The notes under the pieces: model-generated
What the model was told of the DNA's origin: nothing
Databases searched by the model: none
What the model saw: the letters and a program-made list of their open reading frames with translations, nothing else
Program-made: the position numbers and the translations under genes
DNA from: Candidatus Desulfosporosinus nitrosoreducens
GTDB taxonomy: Bacteria; Bacillota; Desulfitobacteriia; Desulfitobacteriales; Desulfitobacteriaceae
NCBI RefSeq assembly: GCF_030954495.1
Contig: NZ_JAVHUW010000030.1
Coordinates: forward strand, 1-55,824
Reading direction: 5' to 3'
Length of the DNA: 55,824 nt
Shown: piece by piece, positions 25,646-34,347 of the stretch
How positions within the stretch are numbered: the first letter of the stretch is position 1
How the letters are laid out: each line of letters begins with the position of its first letter

Positions 25646-26242
25646 CTAAATAACTGTTTCACCCCATCTTTTAAAGCCGACAATTTCAATGCCAAGTTTA
25701 TCAAGAATTTTGCCAATGATGTGTCTATTCATGTCATTCAGGTCATTAGGATTGTTGTAATAAGTAACCATTGGCGGCATAATCGTTGCCCCCAATTGAT
25801 CTAAATATAACATATTTTTTAAATGAATTTGACTGAAAGGAGATTCCCGAGCGATAATCACTAATTTTCTTCTTTCTTTAATTATAACATCTGCGGCTCT
25901 AAGAAGCAGGTTATCCGAGTAGCCGCCGGCAATACCTGCAACAGTTTTCATACTGCAAGGTATAATGATCATTCCTTCTGTTTTAAAAGTGCCGCTGGCG
26001 ATAGTCGCCCCAATATCTTTGATGCTATAAACTTTATCGGCCAGACTCCTGACATCATCCAAAGAATAGTCAGTCTCCAGGCGAATTGTTTCTTCAGCCC
26101 CTTTTGATATGACTAAATGACTTTCCCATTCAGGAATTGTTTTAAGGACTTTTAAGAGTTCTATGCCTAATATTGCCCCACTTGCTCCACTCATACCTAT
26201 GACCAGCCGCCTGTTGCCTTCAGACTTAGTTCTATTTTCCAT
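25646..26242 (-). CDS. ubiX: UbiX-family flavin prenyltransferase
   Basis: 198 residues. It joins a dimethylallyl unit to reduced FMN, forming the cofactor of UbiD enzymes. Visible are the GMSGASGAILG flavin loop, ISKGAEETI, ASGTFKTEGMIIIPCSMKTVAGIAGGYSDNLLLRAADV and KLVIIARESPFSQIHLKNML. This matches LpdB/Pad1/BsdB. ATG 26242 is used, but GTG 26251 is possible since the AAGGGTGAG site is close. Confidence 0.92.
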   Translation of the reverse strand: MENRTKSEGNRRLVIGMSGASGAILGIELLKVLKTIPEWESHLVISKGAEETIRLETDYSLDDVRSLADKVYSIKDIGATIASGTFKTEGMIIIPCSMKTVAGIAGGYSDNLLLRAADVIIKERRKLVIIARESPFSQIHLKNMLYLDQLGATIMPPMVTYYNNPNDLNDMNRHIIGKILDKLGIEIVGFKRWGETVI

Positions 26243-26357
26243 CCTTCTCACCCTTTTTTAACTGGATTTTTGGTACTATTCTTAAGCCCTGCAAAAGCGA
26301 TAATGACGGAGATGAATTCAATTATCACCGTCATTACCGGTATTGTCTGATTACGTT

Positions 26358-27083
26358 TTAATGAATGAATGTTGTCCAAAGATGTGATATTGGCATAACA
26401 AGGATTAAGCCCGGCAGCATATTAGCTATTGGAAAAGCTTTAATCCCACTTATACGTAGTCCGGTTGCCAACATAATCATACCCCCTAAAGCAGTAAAGT
26501 CAGCAACCATCGCCGGTGTCGTCATGGGAAGAATAGCCGAAGCGCTGAAGAACAAGGTCATGAAAATTACAAATTGAGGAACGGCTACAGTAGAAACGAT
26601 GTATCCAAGGCCTGTGGCAAAGATTCCTGCCGTAAAGAAGTCTAAAATTGATTTGGCAAGTAAAACTGAATGGTCTGCGTTCATTCCTTCTTTTAAGGCA
26701 CCAAAGATTCCTGTACCACTTGCACTAAACAAAATTAAAATTGCCACAAATTGTTGAATAAATTCTTTTTCGTCCTTAATGCTTCCCGAATTTTTAAAGA
26801 TTCTTGAAATCGGCTTTTGGACACGAACTGCACACCACGCAATTCCTTTTTCAAACTTAATGAGTTCACCAATAGCCGCACCAAGCACTAAAGCGAATAC
26901 TACTGCGGGCAAGGTATTCATTTTTACAATATAAACAATTCCCATTCCCATAGACGCAGCACCAAATGTTAAGGGCAAAGCGACCCGCAATCGCTCCGGA
27001 ATCTTATCCCCTAATACTGCACCAAAGAACCCGCCAATGAGTACAGCCAAACTATTAACGATAACTCCGATAGGCATTTGCAT
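26358..27083 (-). CDS. DUF554 membrane protein
   Basis: 241 residues, about seven hydrophobic helices, with GVIVNSLAVLIGGFFGAVLG at the N-terminus and SASGTGIFGALKEGMN in the middle, typical of DUF554 (YdfK/YqgA) proteins. Start 27083 follows AGGTGG. It lies inside the decarboxylase operon between ubiD and ubiX, where a transport role for the aromatic acid or its product would make sense, though the family has no proven function. Confidence 0.82.
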   Translation of the reverse strand: MQMPIGVIVNSLAVLIGGFFGAVLGDKIPERLRVALPLTFGAASMGMGIVYIVKMNTLPAVVFALVLGAAIGELIKFEKGIAWCAVRVQKPISRIFKNSGSIKDEKEFIQQFVAILILFSASGTGIFGALKEGMNADHSVLLAKSILDFFTAGIFATGLGYIVSTVAVPQFVIFMTLFFSASAILPMTTPAMVADFTALGGMIMLATGLRISGIKAFPIANMLPGLILVMPISHLWTTFIH

Positions 27084-27234
27084 TTTAATCCACCTCATCC
27101 GCTTTTATCAAATAATTAATCACTTAAAATTAGTTGTATGAAAGCCAGCCAAGTTCTCAACCTTGATAAACGAAGTCCTGACCTGACTGGCTGTGAATAC
27201 TCCAACTTCTGCTTTCTTTTAAAATTTGCACAAA

Positions 27235-28719
27235 CTATTGCTTAAATAGTTCCGGTGCAAAGCGACTAGGGTCTACTTCTTTGAATTTAGCTCTTTCGAA
27301 GCGATCTTTGAGATGATAGGGTACCGTGCAGTCAAAAATCACCTTACAGGAAATACCCCGATCAAGAAGTGCAGGATTATAGGCAGGATTTTGCGAAGGA
27401 TCTAACGGATGGCAACGTACGCGGGGAATAAAAACGGTATCAATATCACCTTGATAACGTGTATTCATGGCCCACAATACGTCATTACTATCAAATAGGT
27501 CTACATCTTCATCAACTAAAATGACATGTTTCAGCTCAGAAAAAGCGGAGAATGCCAAAAGCGCGGCTTGTCTTTGACGTCCTTCATCACTGGGTTGGCT
27601 TTTTTTAAATTGCAGGACAGCCATGTATTTACCGCCGCCTGCTGAATGCGCATAGACGTTTAATAAACGCCCCGGCATTGCTTTTTCAACCATTTGCAAA
27701 ATACTTGCCTCCGTAGGGATACCAGCCATATGGACATGTTCTTCGCTCGGTCCGATACAGGTTTGCATAATCGGGTCATGGCGATGAGTAACTGCTTTTA
27801 CTTTAATCACCGGCAATTCAGGGTAAGCCGGACCCGTGTATCCCGGGAATTCCGGCATAGCTTTTCCCGTATTGGTATTTTGGTCCTCTCTAACACGCAC
27901 ATTAGGAAGCAGCTCACCTTCAATAACATACTCTGCGTTGGCAATTGCTTGTTCATTAATAGTCAAACAGGAAACCATTTCCACTGCTTGCTTTCTGATC
28001 CCTCCGGCAGCACTTAATTCGTTGTAGCCTAGAGGAGTTGTGGGGGGTTCAAAACAGGCGGCAATTTCTATTGCAGGGTCAACACCGATACTAATAGAGA
28101 TGGGTAAAGGCTTGCCCGCTTCTTCCGCTTTTTTACGGAAAACTTCCAGGTGACGGGCTCCGGGCACAAAATACATCGAAATTTCATCTTTACTTTGCAG
28201 GCATAAGCGATGTATTGTAATATCGGATTCGCCAGTTTCCGGATCAGAAGCGTAACACATGCCCATTGTTATATAAGGCCCGGCATCTTCTTCCGTATTC
28301 GTCGGGGCAGGAACTAATTTTCTAATATCAAAACCCGGTTCATCCGCATAATGAACAACCTCTTGACATAAAGCCTTATCTTTGGGAACCGTTACCGGTG
28401 CAATCGGATTCTTGACAGCATCATTTAAAAGAAAACCAAGACGTTCCGGAGTCGTATCAAGCAACATAGCTACCCTTTTACGGCTGGCTAACAATCCAAT
28501 AACTACTCTTGCGTCTTCATGGCCTTTTATATTATTAAAAACCATAGCTGGTCCGATCTGCGTAGGACGCTTCACAGTTCCCCCAGCTCCAACATAGCGA
28601 TAAACCCCTGATATTTCAGCATGGGGATCAACAAGTTCATTCGTTTCAATCAACTGTCCCGGCACTGTCTTTAATAGTCCCAGAGCCGACCTTAAATCAT
28701 TTACTTTTAAGTCTGGCAT
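27235..28719 (-). CDS. ubiD: UbiD-family decarboxylase (LpdC/gallate-type)
   Basis: 494 residues. It decarboxylates (hydroxy)benzoic acids with prenylated FMN. R171 in ITIHRLCLQ and the acidic cluster in YVIEGELLPNVRVRED and MPEFPGY supply the active site. The ELLPNVRVRED...EFPGY form is that of LpdC (gallate/protocatechuate decarboxylase) rather than E. coli UbiD (ERAPEGPFGE). First gene of the operon ubiD-DUF554-ubiX-lpdD-idi-ABM. The substrate is probably a polyhydroxylated benzoate, by analogy. Confidence 0.92.
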   Translation of the reverse strand: MPDLKVNDLRSALGLLKTVPGQLIETNELVDPHAEISGVYRYVGAGGTVKRPTQIGPAMVFNNIKGHEDARVVIGLLASRKRVAMLLDTTPERLGFLLNDAVKNPIAPVTVPKDKALCQEVVHYADEPGFDIRKLVPAPTNTEEDAGPYITMGMCYASDPETGESDITIHRLCLQSKDEISMYFVPGARHLEVFRKKAEEAGKPLPISISIGVDPAIEIAACFEPPTTPLGYNELSAAGGIRKQAVEMVSCLTINEQAIANAEYVIEGELLPNVRVREDQNTNTGKAMPEFPGYTGPAYPELPVIKVKAVTHRHDPIMQTCIGPSEEHVHMAGIPTEASILQMVEKAMPGRLLNVYAHSAGGGKYMAVLQFKKSQPSDEGRQRQAALLAFSAFSELKHVILVDEDVDLFDSNDVLWAMNTRYQGDIDTVFIPRVRCHPLDPSQNPAYNPALLDRGISCKVIFDCTVPYHLKDRFERAKFKEVDPSRFAPELFKQ

Positions 28720-28942
28720 AAAAATCCTCCTAACATAAAATTTTCATGAAAATCATTTAAAATTTTAGCCATTTCGTAAATTTTATAGCAATAAATAGTA
28801 CTTAGACTTCAATAGCTCCTCCCATTCACCTCCTTTAAACTAAACTATGGCTAAAATGCACTAAGTGAATTCTTCTTAATATTAACTTTAATTACTGTAA
28901 AATTTAATCAGTCAAGATATTTAAAAAAGTACTAAACAAACT

Positions 28943-28984
28943 AAAGGATTGACCTAATGGCTTAAGCCACTATGTCAATCCTTT
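28943..28984. promoter_or_regulatory. 42-bp palindrome in the ubiD/luxR divergent region
   Basis: AAAGGATTGACCTAATGGCTT and AAGCCACTATGTCAATCCTTT are inverted copies of 21 bases, two mismatches, no loop. A long loopless dyad between divergent units is a good operator candidate and may also work as a hairpin in RNA. Confidence 0.5.
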
Positions 28985-29014
28985 ATAAGTACTAGTACCT
29001 ATATCTTAAAAGTT

Positions 29015-29058
29015 CTTAAAATAACATAATTTCTTTGCATAAATTATGTTATTTTAAG
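29015..29058. promoter_or_regulatory. Perfect 18-bp dyad before the luxR-type gene
   Basis: CTTAAAATAACATAATTT (29015-29032) and its exact inverse AAATTATGTTATTTTAAG (29041-29058) flank CTTTGCAT. It lies 54 bp before the ATG at 29112. The T-run after the stem is lacking, so it is more likely an operator or leader hairpin than a terminator. The rest of 28720-29111 is AT-rich with no other clear feature. Confidence 0.6.
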
Positions 29059-29111
29059 CAGGAATTCTTTGAGAAAAAAACGAAATATTACAAAACAAGG
29101 GAGATGTTTAT

Positions 29112-29764
29112 ATGGTCAATACCCCGGAATGGGATTCTGATTTTTTTGCCCAAATACAATCGACCCAGGATTTATTATCTAAAGAATTAAATATATGCCT
29201 AGTATTAGTCAACAGTTATTGTAAAGAAATAACATTGCCTTCAAGCTTACCTTTAATATGCCATGAAGCTGAATCCTCTAAGGCCAATTGTCTGGATTAT
29301 TATATGAATCTAATTAAGCAAATTTCAAATGGTAAGCAAATTTCCATCTGTACTTGTCCAAAGGGTCTTTACTCTACAATCTTGCAATCATCAATTAAAA
29401 ATAATGGACCTCTCTATCTGATAGCCGGGCGTACAGAAAACTTATTTCAGCTTATAAGAGTATCGATTTGTTAAAAGCTATATTTTCCTTGCCTTTTGCC
29501 TCAACGTTTCCGCCTATGGTTAAGAAACAGGCTAATTTGACGTCACCTGCTGGTCTCACTTTTCAAGAAACAAAGATTCTATCCTTCATTGTTTCCGGAT
29601 TATCGAATAAGGATATTGCCTTCAAGCTTTGCATAAGTCAAAGTACCGTTAAAACACATGTCGCTAATATTTTTAAAAAACTAGGACTGGTTAACCGAAC
29701 AGAAGCTAGTATTTATGCAGTTAAAAACGGATTAATATCTGGAGATAACAATGTTCAAAAATAA
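29112..29764 (+). pseudogene. LuxR-type regulator split by a frameshift
   Basis: The first frame (29112-29474) gives 120 residues of a sensor-like domain with several Cys (NICLVLVNSYCKE, ICTCPKG). The second (to 29764) gives a LuxR HTH (LTFQETKILSFIVSGLSNKDIAFKLCISQSTVKTHVANIFKKLGL). Reading the second frame backwards gives LISAYKSIDLLKAIFSLP, a natural continuation, so the break is a one-base indel near 29440 within an A-rich stretch (gaaaactt). It could be a mutation, a sequencing error or frameshifting. GGGAGATG precedes the ATG. No receiver domain is present. Confidence 0.7.
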
Positions 29765-31766
29765 CAAGCATCTTCAACCAAGTTCAATTTACTTTAAATG
29801 GCTTAAGTCTTTTAGCTTTTTATTAATTCTCTTCCTTATCCTTTTTATTTCATTTGCCACAAAAATAATTTTTACCAGATTAGATTCCAGTATTACCAGT
29901 ATATTAGACCGGTCCCTTGCCCTAACCTGGGAGGAATATGACGATTACTTTCGGCAAAGTACAGCCAACCTTAAATTACTCGAGAACGAATTAGAATCTC
30001 AAGTTATAACTAATAACCAAGCAGCAGACATTTTAGAAAGCAATTCTTCCTTTGATATCTGGATTATCACGGATAATAAGGGAAATATCCTAATTTCCAA
30101 TGGCAAATCTGATTCCACTATGCTGCCTGTTTTCTTAAATTCCGTTCAAAATAGCTGAAAAAACGATAACATAGTGACTGGGAACGAAAGTGTATCCTTA
30201 GTTCAACTGGAAACGTACAATCCAAAACTGGTGGAAAAGGCAACCCCAACCAACAATACTTTAACTGAAAAAGATTATTTAGCATTATTTCAAGTAACAG
30301 CTGTTCCTTATAAACGAGATAATAAAACCGCAGGAGCAATTATTGCTGCTCATCTTCTCAACAACGATAACTCGATAGCGCACAATATTTCGACTAAAAT
30401 CCCCAATTCCTATTCTGATATTAGTTGCAACGGCATTCGCATTTCCGGCAATATTTCCAGTGAGACTAATCCTAGTTATATCGGAATGCTCCAACAGCCA
30501 AAGCAAATTGAAACCATCAAACAGGGTAAAAGATATTACGGGCAAAATAAACTTGCTAAAGATCTTGATCATTTAGTAGTATCTGACCCAATTTATAATC
30601 TCCAAGGAAACGTTATCGGGGCCTTGACAATTGGCCAGCCCTCCCAGGGCCTGGACCGTATAAAAGAAGATACTATGATATACATTAGTATCTCCGCTCT
30701 TCTTTGTTTAGCTATCGTTTTAGGTATCAGTGCAATCGAGTCTAAAAAAGGAGCGGCCCCAATTATTCGGCTCTCTCAAATTGCTAAACAGATTTATGAA
30801 GCCGAGACGATCTCAGACGAACATCTTTCGATTATTAATAACCTTGAACCTCCTGATATCAGGGAAATTAAAGATCTCCAATTATGCTTTAGCCGCATGT
30901 CAAATTCACTTTATAAACAGAAACAAGAGATCTTACGATATTTAAATGAGTTAGAAATAGAACGGAACGAACTCCAATGGTTGACCGATAAGCTTCAAGA
31001 AGCCAATACAACTTTAGAGGCCAAGGTTCAAGAAAAAACCATGGAACTTAAAAATGCTATTACTAATTTAAAAACTCTTAATAATCATAAGACAAAGTTT
31101 CTGCTCAATACGAGTCATGAATTACGTACTCCTCTCAATTCCATTATTGGTTTCTCAGAGATGCTCTATGATGAACTGTATGGTCCTCTAAACGAAAAAC
31201 AAAAAGAATACGTTCAAATCCAACTCGACAGTGCGCATCATTTATTAAAATTAATTAATGACATCCTTGACCTATCTCTAATTGAACAAAATAAAATTAC
31301 TATCTATAAACAGAGTATTAATTTGTCAGAACTAATCGCTTCTGTTTTAAATATTATAAAAAATGAGGCTGACAGTCAAAATATTTTAATACTTTCTCAT
31401 TTACCACCTAATATTCCAAACATTTCAATTGATCCTACCCGTATCAAGCAGGTTCTGTATAATATCCTCTCAAATGCAGTTAAATTTACACCTTCGAATG
31501 GTCAAATAGACCTGGAAGTCAATACGTTGCCAGATTACATTCAGATATCCGTAACAGACACAGGCATTGGAATTAAGAAAAAAGATATCGATTTTGTATT
31601 TGATGACTTTTATCAAGGAGAAACCCTTTACGAGAAAAAATATGAGGGTGCTGGATTAGGATTGCCACTTTCTAAGAGACTAATTGAATTGCACAACGGT
31701 AAAATTGAACTTAGAAGTTCAGAAGGAAACGGTACAAACGTTACGATATATGTGCCTTACAAATAG
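29751..31766 (+). pseudogene. Sensor histidine kinase interrupted by an in-frame TGA
   Basis: One frame of about 672 codons broken only by TGA at 30156-30158. Before it are a transmembrane helix (FSFLLILFLILFISFATKIIF) and the start of an extracellular sensor domain. After it come the rest of that domain, a second helix (about 30680-30740), a coiled linker, the H-box FLLNTSHELRTPLNSI, N-box NILSNAVKFTP, G1 DTGIGI and G2 GAGLGLPLSKRL. A downstream start near 30174 would give a kinase lacking its first helix. It overlaps the LuxR-type gene by 14 bp. No selenocysteine element is evident after the TGA, so a nonsense mutation (from CGA or TGG) is likeliest. Confidence 0.75.
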
Positions 31767-31788
31767 TTTTAAGGGGGATAACAAAGCA

Positions 31789-32172
31789 ATGATAAACAAT
31801 CGGCAAGTTGTTGTCCTGGTCATAGAAGATAGTCCTTCTAATATGTGTCTCATCTCAGATCTTCTTAATATCCATGGTTTTGAAGTAAGACAAGCCAATG
31901 ATGAAGCCACTGCCATGCAAGAAATAGATACTCATTGCCCCGATTTGATCCTTATGGATATTTCTTTGATCGGTGCAAATGGTCTGATTCTGACAGAAAA
32001 ACTTAAACGAAACAATAAAACTAAAGATATTCCTATAATCGCTTTATCTGCTCATGCCATAGAACAAGTTAAAGAAGATGCTTTTGAGGCGGGATGTGCA
32101 GGTTATATTGTAAAGCCTATTAATACCAGAACATTACCTAAACAGCTTTTGTCATTTCTCAAAAATAACTAA
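31789..32172 (+). CDS. Stand-alone receiver (CheY-like) protein
   Basis: 127 residues, receiver domain only: acidic pair in VIEDSPSN, phospho-acceptor Asp in LILMDISL, Ser in ALSAHA and Lys in YIVKPINT. Start 31789 follows AAGGGGG, 22 bp after the kinase stop. The overlapping frame from 31684 is discarded. Probably phosphorylated by the upstream kinase. With no output domain it would act by protein contact or relay. Confidence 0.88.
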   Translation: MINNRQVVVLVIEDSPSNMCLISDLLNIHGFEVRQANDEATAMQEIDTHCPDLILMDISLIGANGLILTEKLKRNNKTKDIPIIALSAHAIEQVKEDAFEAGCAGYIVKPINTRTLPKQLLSFLKNN

Positions 32173-32187
32173 TGTGGAGCAAAAGAT

Positions 32188-32577
32188 ATGAAGAACAACG
32201 ATACTAGCATACTTGTAGTAGAAGACGATCCTAATAGTTCTAAATTGTTATTTGACCTCTTAACTGCTCATGGCTACACAGTAATCTGTGAGATCACCGG
32301 ACTCGCTGCAGAACAAAGAATTAATCAAGAAAAAGCAGACATAGTTTTACTTGATTTGCGACTGCCAGAACAAAATGGTTTTATGGTAGCTCAATATATT
32401 AGACAAAACCCAGATACAAAACATATCCCCATTATCGTTTTAAGCGCCTTTTATGACCGGCAAAATAAGCTCAGAGCCTATCAATCCGGAGTCAATTTCA
32501 TGTTAAGTAAACCATTTGACAGCTCTGAATTATTAATGATTATTAATAACTTGTTTTTAATTCAGGAGAATAAATAA
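32188..32577 (+). CDS. Second stand-alone receiver protein
   Basis: 129 residues, receiver only: VVEDDPNSS, phospho-acceptor Asp in VLLDLRLP, Ser in VLSAFY and Lys in MLSKPFD. It lies 15 bp after the first receiver gene, so kinase and two receivers form one transcript divergent from the ubiD operon. Two orphan receivers behind one kinase suggest a branched or phosphate-sink arrangement. Confidence 0.88.
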   Translation: MKNNDTSILVVEDDPNSSKLLFDLLTAHGYTVICEITGLAAEQRINQEKADIVLLDLRLPEQNGFMVAQYIRQNPDTKHIPIIVLSAFYDRQNKLRAYQSGVNFMLSKPFDSSELLMIINNLFLIQENK

Positions 32578-32636
32578 CTTACTCATTATGAAATCAGCTT
32601 TGCTCAATGTACTTTGTTAAATCCCTGACGTTGAAA

Positions 32637-32775
32637 TAAGGACTATTCCCAGCTTGGCAGCAACCAGTCCGGCAAACCATTCCAATCTTTTCCCCTCAAA
32701 CGTAACCTTGAGAGTAAATCCGGCCTCCTCAAAAATCTGATAGATAACCTCATCGGCCTTAAAAAACAATTCATT
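32637..32775 (-). pseudogene. LysR-family gene remnant
   Basis: On the minus strand the sequence reads EAGFTLKVTFEGKRLEWF then AGLVAAKLGIV, matching EAGFTPKVTFEGEEVGTV and AGLVAAKLGIA of the intact LysR gene at 21870-22784. DNA similarity runs about 120 bases in the same orientation. Both ends are missing. The 32776-32933 stretch to the Uma2 start shows nothing recognisable. Confidence 0.8.
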
Positions 32776-32933
32776 TCCTCTAGACTACATTAGCGATTAA
32801 GAACAAAATCTAAATAAGGTCCAGAAAAACGACAAGTTATGGCAAAAATAACCAAGTCCGGCCCTTGTCCCAAGCAAAACGATGTGCTAACCTTATCCAA
32901 AAGGGAATAACTGTTACGAAGGAGGCTAAACCC

Positions 32934-33512
32934 TTGAGTGAAAGTGCCCATCATTCTGAACAATTGTTCACATACCAAGACTACCTTACCTGGCCCGAAA
33001 ATGAGCGCTGGGAGCTGCTTAATGGACGGCCTTATAATATGACTCCGGCTCCTTCGCGCAGGCATCAGGAAATTTCCGGACAACTGCTTACTCTCTTCAA
33101 CAACTATTTAAAAGGAAAAACCTGCAGGGTTTATGCAGCCCCCTTCGATGTCCGTTTGCCCCAGCCTCCAGAGAGCGCTGAACAAGCTTCAACGGTTGTT
33201 CAGCCGGATCTTGTTATAGTATGTGATAAAACCAAATTAGACCAGCGCGGCTGCCAGGGAAGCCCCGACCTGGTTGTGGAAATTACTTCACCCTCAACGT
33301 TTCAAAAAGATTTGAAGGACAAATTTCTTCTCTATGAAAAAGTCGGGGTTCAGGAGTACTGGATCGTTTATCCGGAGGAAAATACCTTGTGCGTCTTTAA
33401 TCTTACGACGGAAGGCAAATACAGCCGCCCGGAAGTGTACACTGAAAGAGATTCCGTCAAAGTGGGGCTATTTAACGATCTCACAATAGAACTTCCTGAA
33501 GTCTTTGCTTAA
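32934..33512 (+). CDS. Uma2-family (DUF820) putative endonuclease
   Basis: 192 residues with the PD-(D/E)xK-like core of Uma2 proteins: FTYQDYLTWPENERWELLNG, the acidic motif QPDLVIVCD, the PDLVVEITSPST motif carrying the catalytic Glu, and EYWIVYPEE. TTG 32934 is chosen since AAGGAGG lies eight bases before it. The family expands in many bacteria and is suspected to be linked to mobile DNA, without a settled role. A degraded copy lies at 24207. Confidence 0.82.
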   Translation: MSESAHHSEQLFTYQDYLTWPENERWELLNGRPYNMTPAPSRRHQEISGQLLTLFNNYLKGKTCRVYAAPFDVRLPQPPESAEQASTVVQPDLVIVCDKTKLDQRGCQGSPDLVVEITSPSTFQKDLKDKFLLYEKVGVQEYWIVYPEENTLCVFNLTTEGKYSRPEVYTERDSVKVGLFNDLTIELPEVFA

Positions 33513-33524
33513 TACGAACAGATG

Positions 33525-33565
33525 CAAACCTCTCGAACCGGACTTTCGAGGGGTTTTGTTTTTGT
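33525..33565 (+). terminator. Rho-independent terminator after Uma2
   Basis: AAACCTCTCGAA pairs with TTCGAGGGGTTT across a short loop (ccggact) and is followed by TGTTTTTGTTTG. It lies 13 bp after the stop codon. Confidence 0.85.
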
Positions 33566-33690
33566 TTGTTTTCTTCTATTTTGTTTTGTTTCGTTCCACG
33601 ATCATGCAGCCGCCGGAAACGCTCCGAATTTACAACTCTATTACATTGCCGGCTTAAGGGGCATGTTAAAATAAGAGTTGAGGTGGTTTT

Positions 33691-34347
33691 ATGGCACACA
33701 TTCTCATCGTCGAGGATGAAAAGTCGATCAATGATCTGATTGCAATGAATCTGGAATTAGTCGGGCATACCAGCCAACAGGCCTTTGACGGCGGCGAGGC
33801 CCTTGATTATTTAAAGCAGACTGTCTATTCACTGATCATTATGGATATCATGCTTCCGGGGCTCGACGGCTTTGCCCTGATGGAGCATGTCCCTGAAAAT
33901 ACGCCCGTAATTTTTCTCACCGCCCTGGGCAACCTTGCGGACCGGGTAAAAGGGCTTAAGTTAGGGGCGGACGATTATATCGTAAAGCCCTTTGAAACGA
34001 TTGAACTGCTGGCGCGCATTGAAGCGGTGCTCCGGCGCTCCCATCGCTCAACCAGCATGTTTACCCTGGACGATACGGTGGTTAATTTGGAAAGCAGGGT
34101 CGTCTCTGTGAACGGTCAGGAAATTGAACTTACTCTGCGCGAATACGAGCTGTTGGAGATACTGATCAGGAACAAAAATATAGCGCTCTCGCGGGAAAAA
34201 CTGCTTAAACTGGCCTGGAATTATGACTATTTAGGAGAAACACGGACAGTGGACGTACACATTCAGAAACTGCGCAAGAAACTGAATTGGGAAAACCGGA
34301 TCAAGACCGTCTATAAATTAGGGTACCGCCTGGAGGTGGACGCTTGA
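33691..34347 (+). CDS. OmpR-family response regulator
   Basis: 218 residues. Receiver with EDE, phospho-acceptor D51 in LIIMDIMLPG, Thr in FLTALG and Lys in YIVKPFE. The C-terminal winged helix has the ELTLREYELLEILIRNKN and RTVDVHIQKLRKKL motifs. Its stop overlaps the TTG of the next gene (TTGA), so kinase translation is coupled. GAGGTGG precedes the ATG. Confidence 0.93.
   Translation: MAHILIVEDEKSINDLIAMNLELVGHTSQQAFDGGEALDYLKQTVYSLIIMDIMLPGLDGFALMEHVPENTPVIFLTALGNLADRVKGLKLGADDYIVKPFETIELLARIEAVLRRSHRSTSMFTLDDTVVNLESRVVSVNGQEIELTLREYELLEILIRNKNIALSREKLLKLAWNYDYLGETRTVDVHIQKLRKKLNWENRIKTVYKLGYRLEVDA

Noticed and set aside
30156..30158. UGA as selenocysteine in the sensor kinase
   Set aside because: It falls in a non-catalytic sensor domain and no bacterial SECIS-like hairpin is apparent just after it.
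33178..33204. Uma2 internal hairpin similar to the 36890-36940 inverted repeat
   Set aside because: Shared core is about 25 bases and may be coincidence. It is not enough to claim a third Uma2 remnant.
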